Part shown: piece after piece, positions 25,007 to 34,830 of the stretch
How the letters are laid out: every line of letters starts with the position of its first letter
How positions within the stretch are numbered: the stretch's first letter is position 1
From: Enterococcus sp. DIV2402
Lineage (GTDB): Bacteria > Bacillota > Bacilli > Lactobacillales > Enterococcaceae
Length of the DNA: 64,000 nucleotides
Reading direction: 5' to 3'
Assembly: GCF_017426705.2 (NCBI RefSeq)
Contig: NZ_CP147251.1
Location: 817,501-881,500, forward strand
Position numbers and translations under genes: made by a program
The notes under the pieces: model-generated
What the model saw: only the letters and a program-made list of their open reading frames with translations
What the model was told of the DNA's origin: nothing
Databases searched by the model: none

Positions 25007-26017
25007 ATGTTTCCAGAAAAAATTGAAGAAAGCTTCCACTTGCATCTTGAAGCCATTCAATTGTTGCAAACTGCATTGGAGTCCTCATATTTGGATGCCT
25101 ATGTAGAACATGTGGAAAATATCATTGATCAATATCAAGTACGTGTGATTGATGGAGTTCCAAATGCAGAAACTACTGAAAAAGTAAATGACATCTACCG
25201 TAAATTACAAACGATTTCGTTAGAACAAGAAGAAACTCGTAAACTTTCTCAGTTGTTGTTACTTAAAGGGGCGCAAACAGAACCCTTACAGCCAAACCAT
25301 CAATTAACACCTGATAGTATTGGCTTTTTATTTGTTTTCTTAATTGAGCAATTAGCAAAAAAAGGGCAACCGTTAACCGTTTTAGATTTATCGGTTGGAA
25401 TGGGAAATTTATTATTAACAATTATCAGTAATTTGAAATTGGCAAAATATCAAATTTCAGGTATTGGTGTGGATAATGATGAGACGCTACTTGGCGTTGC
25501 TGCAGTTAATAGCCAATGGTTAAACACAGATACCCAATTATTCCATCAAGATGGGTTACAAAGTCTGTTGGTAGATCCAGTCGACGTTGCAGTAGGTGAT
25601 TTACCTGTTGGTTATTATCCAATTGATGAAAAAGCCCAAGAATTTGTAACTGCTGCAGAAAATGGCCATACTTTTGCTCATCATTTATTGATGGAACAAA
25701 GTATGAATTATGTTAAAGAAGGTGGGTTTGGTCTATTTTTAGTGCCATCTAACTTCTTAGAAACAGAGCAAAGTGACTATTTGAAACAATGGATAGGTAA
25801 CAACGTTTACTTGCAAGGAATTATTCAGTTACCTGACGAACTATTTAAAAATGAAATATCTCGTAAAAGTATTCTGATTCTACAACGTAAAGGATCAGAT
25901 GTTAAGCAAGTGCCAGAAGTATTGCTAGCAAAATTGACTTCTTTAAAAGAGACAAAATATGTAACGGCGTTCTTTCAAGAGTTTATTACTTGGAAAAAAA
26001 GCAATGAGTTAAATTAG
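25007..26017 (+). CDS. YtxK-like class I SAM-dependent methyltransferase
   Basis: A 336-residue protein with a helical N-terminal part (1-90) and an N6-adenine methylase-like domain: LDLSVGMGNLLL as SAM motif I and VGDLPVGYYP where DNA methylases carry NPPY. The motif is altered (DLPxGYYP), as in the ytxK group found between comG and ackA in Bacillota; the substrate is unknown. The ATG at 25007 follows GAGG; TATAAT at 24965-24970 suggests its own promoter, although the -35 is poor. Confidence 0.85.
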   Translation: MFPEKIEESFHLHLEAIQLLQTALESSYLDAYVEHVENIIDQYQVRVIDGVPNAETTEKVNDIYRKLQTISLEQEETRKLSQLLLLKGAQTEPLQPNHQLTPDSIGFLFVFLIEQLAKKGQPLTVLDLSVGMGNLLLTIISNLKLAKYQISGIGVDNDETLLGVAAVNSQWLNTDTQLFHQDGLQSLLVDPVDVAVGDLPVGYYPIDEKAQEFVTAAENGHTFAHHLLMEQSMNYVKEGGFGLFLVPSNFLETEQSDYLKQWIGNNVYLQGIIQLPDELFKNEISRKSILILQRKGSDVKQVPEVLLAKLTSLKETKYVTAFFQEFITWKKSNELN

Positions 26018-26025
26018 TTTATGAA

Positions 26026-26046
26026 CCTTGAAAAGTATTTTCGAGG
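26026..26046. repeat. Short hairpin between ytxK and ackA
   Basis: CCTTGAAAA pairs with TTTTCGAGG over a GTA loop. No T tract follows, so it is unlikely to terminate; an operator or mRNA-stability role is possible. It is not a good match to a catabolite-response element. Confidence 0.35.
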
Positions 26047-26079
26047 ATTTAAAATAATAAGAATAAGGGAGAAAATAAG

Positions 26080-27264
26080 ATGTCTAAAACAATTGCAATT
26101 AATGCAGGAAGTTCAAGTCTAAAATGGCAATTATATCAAATGCCAGAAGAAACAGTAGTAGCGAAAGGAATCGTTGAACGTATTGGTTTGAATGATTCTA
26201 TCTTCACCATTAAATACGGGGAAGACCAAAAATTCGAACAAATTATTGATATCCCTGACCATGAAATAGCTGTTAAAATGTTATTAGATCAATTGATTGA
26301 ATTAAACATTTTAAGCTCTTACGATGAAATTACAGGTGTAGGACACCGTGTAGTTCAAGGCGGAAGCTATTTTGATAAATCAGTAGTTATCGATGAAGAT
26401 GTTATGGAAAAAATTGAAGAATTAGCTGATTTTGCTCCTTTACACAATCCTGCAAATATTATGGGAATCAAAGCATTCCAACACTTATTGCCAAATATTG
26501 TGAGTGTAGCTGTCTTCGATACAGCATTCCATTCAACTATGCCGAAAGTAAACTATCTATATAGCTTACCAAAAGAATTCTATGAAGAATATGGCGTACG
26601 CAAATATGGTGCTCATGGAACAAGTCATCAATACGTTGCGCATCGTGCAGCTGAAATGTTAGATCGTCCAATCGAAGAATTAAAAATCATCACTTGTCAC
26701 TTAGGAAACGGTGCATCAATTACAGCAGTTGATGGTGGTAAATCAGTTGATACATCAATGGGCTTCACACCTTTAGCTGGCGTAACAATGGGAACTCGTT
26801 CAGGCGACTTAGATCCAGCGATTTTACCATTCTTAATGGATAAATTAAACATTGATATCAAAGAAATGCTTAACATCTTAAATAAAAAATCTGGTTTACA
26901 AGGCCTATCAGGTATTTCAAGTGACATGCGTGACTTAGAAAACAATATGGACAAAGAAGAAGTTCAAGTAGCTTTAGACATCTTTGCTGACCGTATCCGT
27001 AAATATATCGGTTCTTACGTAACTGTAATGAACGGGGTTGATGCGATTGTCTTCACAGCTGGTATTGGTGAAAATGATGCAAATGCTCGTGCAAACATCA
27101 TTAACGGTATGACTTGGTTTGGTTGTGAATTAGACCCAGAAAAAAATGCGACACGTGGAAAAGAATTAGAAATCTCTACACCAGAATCAAAAGTAAAAGT
27201 ATTGTTAATTCCAACAGACGAAGAATTAGTTATCGCTCGCGATGTTGAAGCGTTACGCGGATAA
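26080..27264 (+). CDS. ackA: Acetate kinase
   Basis: A 394-residue enzyme converting acetyl phosphate and ADP to acetate and ATP, the last step of acetate formation. Signatures: [10 protein letters not shown] near the N-terminus, [12 protein letters not shown] around residue 145-156, [27 protein letters not shown], and [10 protein letters not shown] near residue 327. AAGGGAG precedes the ATG. Position after ytxK follows the Bacillus order. Followed by a strong terminator. Confidence 0.97.
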   Translation: MSKTIAINAGSSSLKWQLYQMPEETVVAKGIVERIGLNDSIFTIKYGEDQKFEQIIDIPDHEIAVKMLLDQLIELNILSSYDEITGVGHRVVQGGSYFDKSVVIDEDVMEKIEELADFAPLHNPANIMGIKAFQHLLPNIVSVAVFDTAFHSTMPKVNYLYSLPKEFYEEYGVRKYGAHGTSHQYVAHRAAEMLDRPIEELKIITCHLGNGASITAVDGGKSVDTSMGFTPLAGVTMGTRSGDLDPAILPFLMDKLNIDIKEMLNILNKKSGLQGLSGISSDMRDLENNMDKEEVQVALDIFADRIRKYIGSYVTVMNGVDAIVFTAGIGENDANARANIINGMTWFGCELDPEKNATRGKELEISTPESKVKVLLIPTDEELVIARDVEALRG

Positions 27265-27280
27265 AATCGAATAAAAACAA

Positions 27281-27340
27281 ACAACCAATTAATGCACCTC
27301 ATTCAGTGAGAGTCGGCATTAATTGGTTGCTTTTTTTTTA
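27281..27340. terminator. Terminator after ackA
   Basis: AACCAATTAATGC pairs with GCATTAATTGGTT over a 19-base loop, followed by nine T residues. It separates ackA from the convergent helD gene, whose stop overlaps the T tract. Confidence 0.92.
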
Positions 27341-29467
27341 TTGCAAGAAATTCGTCAGTTGCTGCGAATACAGTAAAGTGATTGTTTGCATTGCACGAGA
27401 AAGAGCGGTGTATAAAATGCGTCGGTCTCGTGGTGTATGATACATTTCAGAAGAGACATCATAGAGTACGACATGATCGAATTCTAAACCTTTCGCTAAA
27501 CTAATGGGTAAAACAGTCACATTAATTGCAGATAGAGTTAATTTTTCTTTTATTTGAGTAGCTTGTTGAGCCGTTTTGGTTAACAATGTGAGTGTCGTTG
27601 TTTGATTTTCTTGAGCAATCCTTGTGAGTAAGGGATTCAAATCGGTTGTTGTATCGATAGGTAGATATTGCGGAACTTTTCCCAAAGGACGAACAGGAAT
27701 AATGGTAATTTCTTGGGTAGTTAATTGATTGAATAACTGAGTAATGGCACCTGTCGAACGATAACTATAAAGCAAAGGATAGGTTATGACTGATTGACGC
27801 TGAACAAATTGATTAGCAATCGTTTTAAATGAACTCGTTGAATTGAAAATAGCTTGGTTTTCATCGCCAACCATGGTAAAACGTGCTTTAGGGAAAAGTT
27901 CGTTTAATAGCACTAGTTGGGCTGGTGTATAGTCTTGTACTTCATCAATAAAAACATAGTGCATATGAGGTGTTTCAATTTTTTCAAGAAACCAATGTGT
28001 CATCAAAACTAAACCAACTGCTTCATCTACATTTATGGTAGTAGAGAGGGGAGCTTTTGTTTTCGTATACCGCTGCAAGCAGGATTGAAACATGGCAAGT
28101 GTATCGATCCAGCGGAGTTGTTCGATTTGTTTTTGGACGCGTTGATATTTTTTTCGCAACAAAGTTTGTGCATAATGAATCAGTTGTTGTTCGGAATCAT
28201 CGGTGATTAGTTCTCCAAAGTACTGCATTTGCTGCGCTTCTGATAAAGCGAGTAGTTGATCTTGAATTCGAGCTGATTTTGCTTGATGCAATAAATGACG
28301 TTCCCAATCGCTAAGTAAAAGTTTTTTGGTTGCTTGAATCCGATCTTGGATAGTTGCTTGTGCTGGTGTAGATTGGTAGAGGGCTTTAATTTTTTCGTGA
28401 CTAATCAGTACCTGCTTTTTGTAGTGAATTGCTTCAAAAAAATCATCCGGCTGGCAAGTAGTATTTTTTAGAAATGTTAAAAAGGCGGAACTACGTAACT
28501 GTGTCGTTTGTTCATCGACTGTCGCTTTACTAATTCGCTCAAAATAGCTGGTTTCATCTTCAAGTGGCAGTGTGAGAAACTGTTGTAAAAACTGCGTGAT
28601 GGTTAAGTTGAGTGGTGTGCGTTCACCTAATGAAGGCAATACATTTGAAATATAATCAATAAAACGATGGTTAGGAGATAAAATTAGACAATTATCAGCA
28701 GTCATTTGTTTACGGAATAAATACAATAAATACGCAATACGTTGCATGATTGTCGAGGTTTTACCACTACCAGCGACACCATTAACTAATACAATCTCAT
28801 GTTGAGTATCACGAATAATTTTATTTTGTTCGGTTTGAATTGTAGCGGTAATATCTTGCATGTGATGAGTGGCATCTTGTTTGAGTGCTTCGAGTAAAAT
28901 ATCGTCTTGAATCGCGACAGATGTATCAAAATATTGAAGTAAATGATTTTTTTCAATTAAAAGCTGGCGTCGATCAAGAATAGTGACGGGAATTTGTTGC
29001 TGATTGGCTTCATAATAAGAGTCGCCTAACATATTGTTGTAATAGGTTTCGGCAATTGGGGAACGCCAATCAAAAATTAAAGTTTCACCAGCTTCATTCG
29101 TAAAATTGTAACGACCGAAATAAAAGGCGTCGGATGTTTCTTCATCTGAAAAAGTCAGCGTCACTTTACCAAAATAAGGACTTTTCAGTAGTTGTTGAAC
29201 TTGTTGTAACGTGCGTTCGCTCGATTGAATTCTAATATTCATTTGATCGATTTCGCGATTTTTCATCTCAAGCATTGAGAAGGTGTCCAAATTGTCAAGG
29301 ACACTATCAAAGTTGAGACTGACATCTTTACCCATTTCGCGTAAGGAAGTTAAACCATCTTCTTTGGCTGTTTGAACGAGTTTTTGTAGTGCTTGTTCTG
29401 TTTGTAGTAATTGTTGATAGACTTGTGACAAATAATTTTTTTCTTTTTGAAATTCAGTGTTGACCAT
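27338..29467 (-). CDS. helD: HelD-like UvrD/Rep-family helicase
   Basis: A 709-residue SF1-type ATPase that in Bacillota frees stalled RNA polymerase. An N-terminal coiled-coil arm (residues ~5-110) and FDWRSPIAETYY lead to Walker A GVAGSGKTSTI near 230; the helicase core continues with FIDEVQDYTPAQL and VGDENQAIFN, and ends with LEFDHVVLYDV and RILYTALSRAMQ. The ATG at 29467 was preferred over 29473, which is too close to AAGGAG. Monocistronic. Confidence 0.85.
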   Translation of the reverse strand: MVNTEFQKEKNYLSQVYQQLLQTEQALQKLVQTAKEDGLTSLREMGKDVSLNFDSVLDNLDTFSMLEMKNREIDQMNIRIQSSERTLQQVQQLLKSPYFGKVTLTFSDEETSDAFYFGRYNFTNEAGETLIFDWRSPIAETYYNNMLGDSYYEANQQQIPVTILDRRQLLIEKNHLLQYFDTSVAIQDDILLEALKQDATHHMQDITATIQTEQNKIIRDTQHEIVLVNGVAGSGKTSTIMQRIAYLLYLFRKQMTADNCLILSPNHRFIDYISNVLPSLGERTPLNLTITQFLQQFLTLPLEDETSYFERISKATVDEQTTQLRSSAFLTFLKNTTCQPDDFFEAIHYKKQVLISHEKIKALYQSTPAQATIQDRIQATKKLLLSDWERHLLHQAKSARIQDQLLALSEAQQMQYFGELITDDSEQQLIHYAQTLLRKKYQRVQKQIEQLRWIDTLAMFQSCLQRYTKTKAPLSTTINVDEAVGLVLMTHWFLEKIETPHMHYVFIDEVQDYTPAQLVLLNELFPKARFTMVGDENQAIFNSTSSFKTIANQFVQRQSVITYPLLYSYRSTGAITQLFNQLTTQEITIIPVRPLGKVPQYLPIDTTTDLNPLLTRIAQENQTTTLTLLTKTAQQATQIKEKLTLSAINVTVLPISLAKGLEFDHVVLYDVSSEMYHTPRDRRILYTALSRAMQTITLLYSQQLTNFLQ

Positions 29468-29530
29468 ACACATTCTCCTTTTGTCAAAAAGTTAACAGAA
29501 CAAGAATTATAGGGGATAATTGACTATTTT

Positions 29531-30355
29531 TCAAGCATTTGCGAAATAATTCATCCAAAAAGGTAAAGCGGCACTAATCTCGGTGGGTAAAACCACATAG
29601 CGCTCTTTTGCTAATTGATCACCAATGTAACTGTGTAGATAAACGGCAGCATGAATGCTAGTAATATCTTTTGGAAATTGAGCCAGAAAACCAGTAATCA
29701 TCCCTGCCAAAGTATCACCAGTACCACCTGTCGCCATTCCTGGATTCCCTAGAAGATTTTGATAAATTCCTGTATGGTGATAAATTTCGGTACGATGGCT
29801 TTTTAAGACGATGGTTGCTTGTAATTTTTGTTGCACATATTGGTTTAGTTGTTGATTTTGCTCAGAAATTGGAATGTGACTCAATCGTTGCCATTCCATT
29901 TGATGCGGTGTAAAAACGGTTTGTTTGGGTTTTGGCAAAGATAGATTGTCTTCGGAAATCAAGGTAATCGCGGAACCGTCAATTACGAACCATTGTTTAT
30001 CTTGTTTTTGTAGAACAAATGCAAGGAGTTCTTTGCTACGTTTTTCTAAGCCAAGTCCTGGACCAATCAAACAGACATCAGCTGTAGCAAAAACGTCCGC
30101 AATGAGGTCTTCATCTTGCCAATCAACGACCATTACTTCTGGAAGACGCGCATGCAATGGTGCATGATTCTTGGAATGGGTAATGACAGTCACTAAACCA
30201 GCACCCGAACGTACACAAGCTTCGGCACTCATCATAATTGCGCCACCATATTGCGCATTGCCACCAATTAAAACGACTCGACCGAATGTGCCTTTGTGGG
30301 AATTTTTAGGGCGAGGTTGAATGATTTCAAGACATTTTTCTGTTAGTTGTTTCAT
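29531..30355 (-). CDS. nnrD: ADP-dependent NAD(P)H-hydrate dehydratase
   Basis: A 274-residue ribokinase-like enzyme that repairs hydrated NAD(P)H. It consists only of the kinase-like domain; the epimerase half (NnrE) fused in other species is absent. Motifs: GTFGRVVLIGG, SAEACVRSGAGLVTV, IGPGLG, FTPHQMEW, and the nucleotide/catalytic loop GMATGGTGDTLAGMI. The gene lies just upstream of helD on the same strand. Confidence 0.92.
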   Translation of the reverse strand: MKQLTEKCLEIIQPRPKNSHKGTFGRVVLIGGNAQYGGAIMMSAEACVRSGAGLVTVITHSKNHAPLHARLPEVMVVDWQDEDLIADVFATADVCLIGPGLGLEKRSKELLAFVLQKQDKQWFVIDGSAITLISEDNLSLPKPKQTVFTPHQMEWQRLSHIPISEQNQQLNQYVQQKLQATIVLKSHRTEIYHHTGIYQNLLGNPGMATGGTGDTLAGMITGFLAQFPKDITSIHAAVYLHSYIGDQLAKERYVVLPTEISAALPFWMNYFANA

Positions 30356-30487
30356 ACGTTTCAGTCCTTTTTTATAGTTAATTTATTATAACTTTTTTTT
30401 AAAAAAGAGTCTCCACGCAAAACTTTTTCACTTTCGATGTTAGAAGTGGTATCATGGAACACGAGAATAGAATTTGGAGGGAATCAA

Positions 30488-31900
30488 ATGACAATTGATT
30501 GGCAAAAAGAAGTCGATGCACGCAAAGATGATTTGTTGCAAGATTTAATCGACTTATTGAAAGTAAAAAGTGAACGTGAAGACGATAAAGTAACGCCAGA
30601 CGCTCCATTTGGACCAGGACCTCGTGATGCGTTAGTACACATGTTAGCTTACGGCGAGCGTGATGGTTTCATCGTAAAAAACGTAGACAATTACGCTGGA
30701 CACATTGAATATGGCGAAGGCGATGAAACATTAGGGATTTTCGGTCATATGGACGTTGTACCCGCTGGTGATGGTTGGGATACCAATCCTTATGAACCAG
30801 TCATTAAAGATAATAAAATCTATGCTCGTGGCTCTTCTGATGATAAAGGTCCAAGTATGGCGGCGTATTATGGAATGAAAATCATTAAAGAATTAGGATT
30901 ACCATTATCAAAAAAAATCCGCTTTGTAGTTGGTTCTGACGAAGAAAGTGGCTGGGCAGATATGGATTACTATTTTGAACATGAAGCAAAACCAGACTTT
31001 GGTTTCTCACCAGATGCAGAATTTCCAATTATCAATGGAGAAAAAGGGAATGTTTCTGTTGCTATTCATCTGCCAAGTGGCAATACAGGCAGCTATACTT
31101 TAGAAAGTTTTGTTTCTGGTCTACGTGCAAATATGGTGCCAGGAACAGCTAAGGCAGTTGTGACTGTTCCAGATGCAGAAAAAGTGACGGAATTGACAAC
31201 AGCCTTTACTGCTTACCTTGAAGCGAATCCAGTGAAGGGGACAAGCACTGTTGAAGACTTAACGGTTACTTTTGATCTAATTGGTAAGGGCGCACATGGT
31301 GCAAGTCCACAAATCGGAATCAATGCGGCAACCTTTTTAGCGGCATTCTTAAACGACTACGATTTTTCTGGTGGTGCGAAAAACTTTGTTCAAGCTATCG
31401 CCGAATACATTCATGAAGATGTTTATGGTGAAAAATTACACACTGCTTATGAAGATGAAAAAATGGGTAAATTAACGATGAACGCTGGTTTATTTGATTT
31501 TTCAGCAGATAAAGATCAAGCTTTCGTTAACTTGAATTTCCGTTACCCTCAAGGAACAACGTTAGAAAACATTGAAGCTGGGTTACAAGAAACACTTGGT
31601 TCATTAGGTGCAACTTTCTCAACAGAACCACATCATATGAAACCACATTATGTTCCTCAAGATGATCCGTTGGTACAAACATTATTAGCGGTTTACGAAG
31701 AACATACCGGTGAAAAAGGGTTTGAACAAATTATCGGTGGCGGCACATATGGTCGCTTATTAGAGCGTGGGGTTGCCTATGGCGCCATGTTCCCTGGGTA
31801 TACAGATACCATGCACCAAGCCAATGAATTCATGGAATTAGACGATTTATTCCGTGCAGCCGTAATTTATGCGGATGCCATTTATAGATTGGCGAAATAA
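30488..31900 (+). CDS. pepV: Dipeptidase PepV, M20 family
   Basis: A 470-residue metallopeptidase that hydrolyses dipeptides in the cytosol. Metal ligands are visible in IFGHMDVVPAGDGW and DDKGP, the catalytic glutamate pair in GSDEESGW, and further ligands in FSPDAEFP and MFPGYTDTMHQ. A dimerisation-like insertion lies between. GGAGGG stands before ATG 30488; in-frame sequence upstream of that is not coding. Monocistronic with terminator. Confidence 0.94.
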   Translation: MTIDWQKEVDARKDDLLQDLIDLLKVKSEREDDKVTPDAPFGPGPRDALVHMLAYGERDGFIVKNVDNYAGHIEYGEGDETLGIFGHMDVVPAGDGWDTNPYEPVIKDNKIYARGSSDDKGPSMAAYYGMKIIKELGLPLSKKIRFVVGSDEESGWADMDYYFEHEAKPDFGFSPDAEFPIINGEKGNVSVAIHLPSGNTGSYTLESFVSGLRANMVPGTAKAVVTVPDAEKVTELTTAFTAYLEANPVKGTSTVEDLTVTFDLIGKGAHGASPQIGINAATFLAAFLNDYDFSGGAKNFVQAIAEYIHEDVYGEKLHTAYEDEKMGKLTMNAGLFDFSADKDQAFVNLNFRYPQGTTLENIEAGLQETLGSLGATFSTEPHHMKPHYVPQDDPLVQTLLAVYEEHTGEKGFEQIIGGGTYGRLLERGVAYGAMFPGYTDTMHQANEFMELDDLFRAAVIYADAIYRLAK

Positions 31901-31904
31901 AACA

Positions 31905-31937
31905 AAAACCGATGTGAGCAATCACATCGGTTTTGTT
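31905..31937. terminator. Bidirectional terminator after pepV
   Basis: AAAACCGATGTG pairs with CACATCGGTTTT around AGCAAT; T-rich on both strands. The minus-strand PH gene ends at its edge. Confidence 0.88.
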
Positions 31938-32317
31938 TATCTTAAGACAGCTGTAGCAAGTGCTTTTTGAATTTGAGTAATATTTTTGTCTTTTCTAAAT
32001 TGTAGCATTTCAGCCGGCTCGACACTGCTAGAAATCCAAATTTTTAATTCGGCATCTAAATCAAAATGTCCGGATGTTTCGACACTAAAACGCGAAATAC
32101 TTTTATAGGGAATTGATTTATAAGTCGCTTTTTTACCTGTGACCCCTTGTTTATCGACAATAATTAAACGATAATCAGTGAAAACGACCAAGTCACGAAC
32201 TAGTTTAAAGGCGAGATTGACTTGTTCATCTGGTATTAAAACATCAGCTAATTTCTTGGTAATGTCTTGGTGATTGGCTTCAGTTGCATTTCCCATTAAT
32301 CCATCAAATAAACCCAT
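31937..32317 (-). CDS. Bacterial PH-domain protein, YvbH-like
   Basis: A 126-residue cytosolic protein that is almost wholly a bacterial pleckstrin-homology domain: LVVFTDYRLIIVDKQGVTGKKATYKSIPYKSISRFSVETSG. Such small proteins form ring-shaped oligomers; function is unknown. The second of two adjacent ATGs (32317) has the better spacing from GAGGA. It lies 18 bases after a PepSY-like gene on the same strand and probably shares its transcript. Confidence 0.83.
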   Translation of the reverse strand: MGLFDGLMGNATEANHQDITKKLADVLIPDEQVNLAFKLVRDLVVFTDYRLIIVDKQGVTGKKATYKSIPYKSISRFSVETSGHFDLDAELKIWISSSVEPAEMLQFRKDKNITQIQKALATAVLR

Positions 32318-32335
32318 CATACATTCCTCTTTTCT

Positions 32336-32674
32336 TTAAATTGAACGTGTAATATCTAAAACAGTTCCTGTTTTAGTATCTGCTAAAAATTCATAAATAG
32401 CCAACTCGCCATCTTCCATGCGAGTAATGCCACCGTTATATGCTGTCGAATGAACAGCAAATTTACGTAAAGGTTGTTTCTCAAAGTTAATCCAAGAGCC
32501 TTCAATTGGACCCTCTAATAAAAAAGCGCGTTTTACTTGGTTTAAGACATCGTCAGCAGACAATTCTTTTCGATTTTTCACCCAGACAGTTGCGGCAATT
32601 CCGCTTGCCAATCCAATAGTTGCTCCAATTGCTAAACCATTTTTGAAATAATTGAACGGTTGATTTGTTGCCAT
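32336..32674 (-). CDS. Membrane-anchored PepSY-like protein
   Basis: A 112-residue protein with one N-terminal membrane segment (GLAIGATIGLASGIAATVWV) and a PepSY-like domain (DVLNQVKRAFL...IEGSWI...YNGGITRMEDGELAIYEFLADTKTGTVLDI). The domain should face the outside; PepSY domains are proposed protease inhibitors or regulators. AGAGGTC precedes the ATG. Pairs with the PH-domain gene downstream. Confidence 0.75.
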   Translation of the reverse strand: MATNQPFNYFKNGLAIGATIGLASGIAATVWVKNRKELSADDVLNQVKRAFLLEGPIEGSWINFEKQPLRKFAVHSTAYNGGITRMEDGELAIYEFLADTKTGTVLDITRSI

Positions 32675-32788
32675 ACTATGACCTCTTTTCTTAAGCTCTA
32701 ATCTAATTACTGTTTATTTTACCATATTATTGGTTTTGCGTTATACTGAATAGGTAGTTTTATTGATAAAGGGGGCTAGGTTTGACAA

Positions 32789-33880
32789 ATGTCAAACAAA
32801 AACATGCAAGAAAAAACATTTCAACGAATCAAAGAGTTGACAGAGATGCAAGGAACAAGCGGTTTTGAACATGAAATTCGTGCGTATATGAGAAAAGAAA
32901 TGACGCCACTGGTTGATGAAATTCAACAAGACGGTTTAGGCGGTATTTTTGGGATTCGTCATCATGAAGACGCAGATGCACCACGTGTGATGGTTGCAGC
33001 GCATATGGATGAAGTCGGTTTTATGATTACGCAAATTACTGATCGTGGATTGTTTAAAGTGACACCACTAGGAGGATGGAATCCATACGTTGTTTCAGCG
33101 CAACGCTTTACTTTAAAAACAGCTAAGGGTGATTATCCTTGTATTTCTTCTTCTATTCCACCACATTTATTACGTGGAACAGCTGGTCAAAAATCCCTAG
33201 AAGTGACGGATATTTTATTTGATGCAGGTTTTGATTCTAGAGAAGAAGCCGCTAGTTATGGGGTGCGTGTAGGAGATACGATTGTTCCGCAAGTCGAAAC
33301 AATTAAAACAGCGAATGGCAAAAATATTATTTCAAAAGCGTGGGATAATCGCTATGGCTGTACAGTCGTTTTAGAAGCTTTAGAAGCACTTAAAGACGAA
33401 AAACTAGGTCATACACTCATCGCAGGTGCCAATGTTCAAGAAGAAGTTGGATTACGTGGTTCAAAACCATCTGTGACTAAATTCAAACCGGATTTATTTT
33501 TTGCCGTAGATTGTTCTGCAGCAGACGACACAGTAACTAAAAATGGCACATTTGGTCATTTAGGTGAAGGGACGTTAATGCGTATTTACGATCCAGGTTT
33601 AATTATGTTGCCACGCTTGAAAGAATATTTATTAGATACTGCTGAAACACACAATATTCCTTACCAATATTTTGTTTCAAAAGGTGGAACCGATGCTGGA
33701 GCAGCTCATACTGCGAACGAAGGAATTCCAAGTACAGTTATTGGCGTGGTTGGTCGTTATATTCATACGCACCAAACAATGTTTAGTATTGCCGATTATG
33801 ATGCAGCACAAGAAATGTTGATTCAAACATTACGCGGGTTAGATCAAAGCACAATCAATACGATTATTGAAGGTCAATAA
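32789..33880 (+). CDS. pepA: M42-family glutamyl/other aminopeptidase, PepA-like
   Basis: A 363-residue dinuclear-metal aminopeptidase. Ligands are in AAHMDEVGFM, SKAWDNRYGC, NVQEEVGLRG and AVDCSAADD, with a late histidine in VGRYIHTHQTMF. M42 enzymes form dodecameric shells that trim peptides; in lactic acid bacteria they act as glutamyl aminopeptidase. The start at 32789 has only a modest TAGG upstream, while a GGGGG lies farther off, so it is less certain than the identity. Confidence 0.88.
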   Translation: MSNKNMQEKTFQRIKELTEMQGTSGFEHEIRAYMRKEMTPLVDEIQQDGLGGIFGIRHHEDADAPRVMVAAHMDEVGFMITQITDRGLFKVTPLGGWNPYVVSAQRFTLKTAKGDYPCISSSIPPHLLRGTAGQKSLEVTDILFDAGFDSREEAASYGVRVGDTIVPQVETIKTANGKNIISKAWDNRYGCTVVLEALEALKDEKLGHTLIAGANVQEEVGLRGSKPSVTKFKPDLFFAVDCSAADDTVTKNGTFGHLGEGTLMRIYDPGLIMLPRLKEYLLDTAETHNIPYQYFVSKGGTDAGAAHTANEGIPSTVIGVVGRYIHTHQTMFSIADYDAAQEMLIQTLRGLDQSTINTIIEGQ

Positions 33881-33885
33881 TTATC

Positions 33886-33924
33886 AAAGCTATTCAAACG
33901 AAACTAGTTTGGATAGCTTTTTTT
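33886..33924 (+). terminator. Terminator after the M42 peptidase gene
   Basis: AAAGCTATTCAAAC pairs with GTTTGGATAGCTTT over a short loop, followed by T residues. Confidence 0.88.
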
Positions 33925-33977
33925 CATTGATTAAAAAGAGTATACTGAAGTTAATAAAGAAGAAAGTGGGCGAGTGA

Positions 33978-34289
33978 ATGATTATTCCTAAAAATTTAGA
34001 AGAACTTGCGGGTTATGTAGAGCAAGGTAAAAACGTGTTTTTCTTCACCGCAGATTGGTGTGGCGATTGTCGTTTTATCAAACCTGCAATGCCTGAAATT
34101 GAAGCAGATTTTCCAGAGTATCAATTTATTGAAGTCGATCGCGATGAATATATTGACGTTGCTTCAGAATGGAACATTTTTGGCATTCCAAGTTTTGTTG
34201 TAATTCAAGACGGAAAAGAATTAGGTAGATTAGTCAACAAAGAGCGCAAGACAAAAGAAGAAATCGAAACGTTTCTTCGTAGTCTTTAA
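33978..34289 (+). CDS. Thioredoxin-like protein, YtpP type
   Basis: A 103-residue thioredoxin-fold protein. The active-site motif is WCGDC (Cys28 and Cys31) rather than WCGPC, followed by IKPAMPEIE; the cis-proline is in FGIPSFVV. It is cytosolic with no signal peptide. Gly-Asp between the cysteines matches the YtpP subgroup. The uspA-like gene follows 25 bases later, and a YtpR gene is close by, as in Bacillus. Confidence 0.88.
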   Translation: MIIPKNLEELAGYVEQGKNVFFFTADWCGDCRFIKPAMPEIEADFPEYQFIEVDRDEYIDVASEWNIFGIPSFVVIQDGKELGRLVNKERKTKEEIETFLRSL

Positions 34290-34314
34290 GATAAAAAATG
34301 GAAGGGTGAGCACA

Positions 34315-34776
34315 ATGGAACAAAACTATCAAACAGTTTTAGTCGGTATCGATGGTTCAGAACAAGCAAAAGAAGCATTTGAAAAAGCAGTTGAAGTTGC
34401 TCGTAGAAATGAGGGGAAAGTAGTTGTTGCGGCAATTATTGAGCCTCAATTACCAACGACGATGGGCTATGCACCATTAAGTGAGTCCGTTTTAGAAAAA
34501 GAAGAAGACGAAGCACAAGAAATGATTGATGAGGCAAAAGAATATGCGGCTTCTGTTTCTTTTCATGATGTCGAAGGTGTGGTCGTCTTTGGATCACCAA
34601 AAACAGCGTTAGCACGTGATTTACCACAAAAATATGGCGTAGATTTAGTCATGGTGGGACAATCGGGATTAAATGCGGTTGAACGCTTGATGGTGGGAAG
34701 TGTGGCAAGTTATGTCATTCGTGAAGCACCCTGTGATGTTTTAGTTGTGACACCAACGAAAGGGAAGGCTGAGTAA
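34315..34776 (+). CDS. Universal stress protein, UspA family
   Basis: A 153-residue single-domain Usp protein. VLVGIDGSEQAKEAFEKAVEVAR is the N-terminal strand/helix; the ATP-binding pattern G-x2-G-x9-G-S is present in GQSGLNAVERLMVGSVASYV. The ATG at 34315 follows GAAGGGTGA; an upstream in-frame GTG lies inside that site. It probably shares a transcript with the thioredoxin gene. Confidence 0.9.
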   Translation: MEQNYQTVLVGIDGSEQAKEAFEKAVEVARRNEGKVVVAAIIEPQLPTTMGYAPLSESVLEKEEDEAQEMIDEAKEYAASVSFHDVEGVVVFGSPKTALARDLPQKYGVDLVMVGQSGLNAVERLMVGSVASYVIREAPCDVLVVTPTKGKAE

Positions 34777-34798
34777 TCAGTCTTCTTTTTTTGATAAA

Positions 34799-34827
34799 AA
34801 AAGACCTGCCGAATAAACAGGTCTTTT
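34799..34827. terminator. Bidirectional terminator
   Basis: AAAAGACCTG pairs with CAGGTCTTTT over CCGAATAAA. Serves uspA and the small minus-strand gene. Confidence 0.85.
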
Positions 34828-34830
34828 CGA

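Noticed and set aside
26026..26046. Catabolite-response element in front of ackA
   Set aside because: TTGAAAAGTATTTTCG has the palindromic shape but lacks the central CG; it was listed only as a short hairpin.
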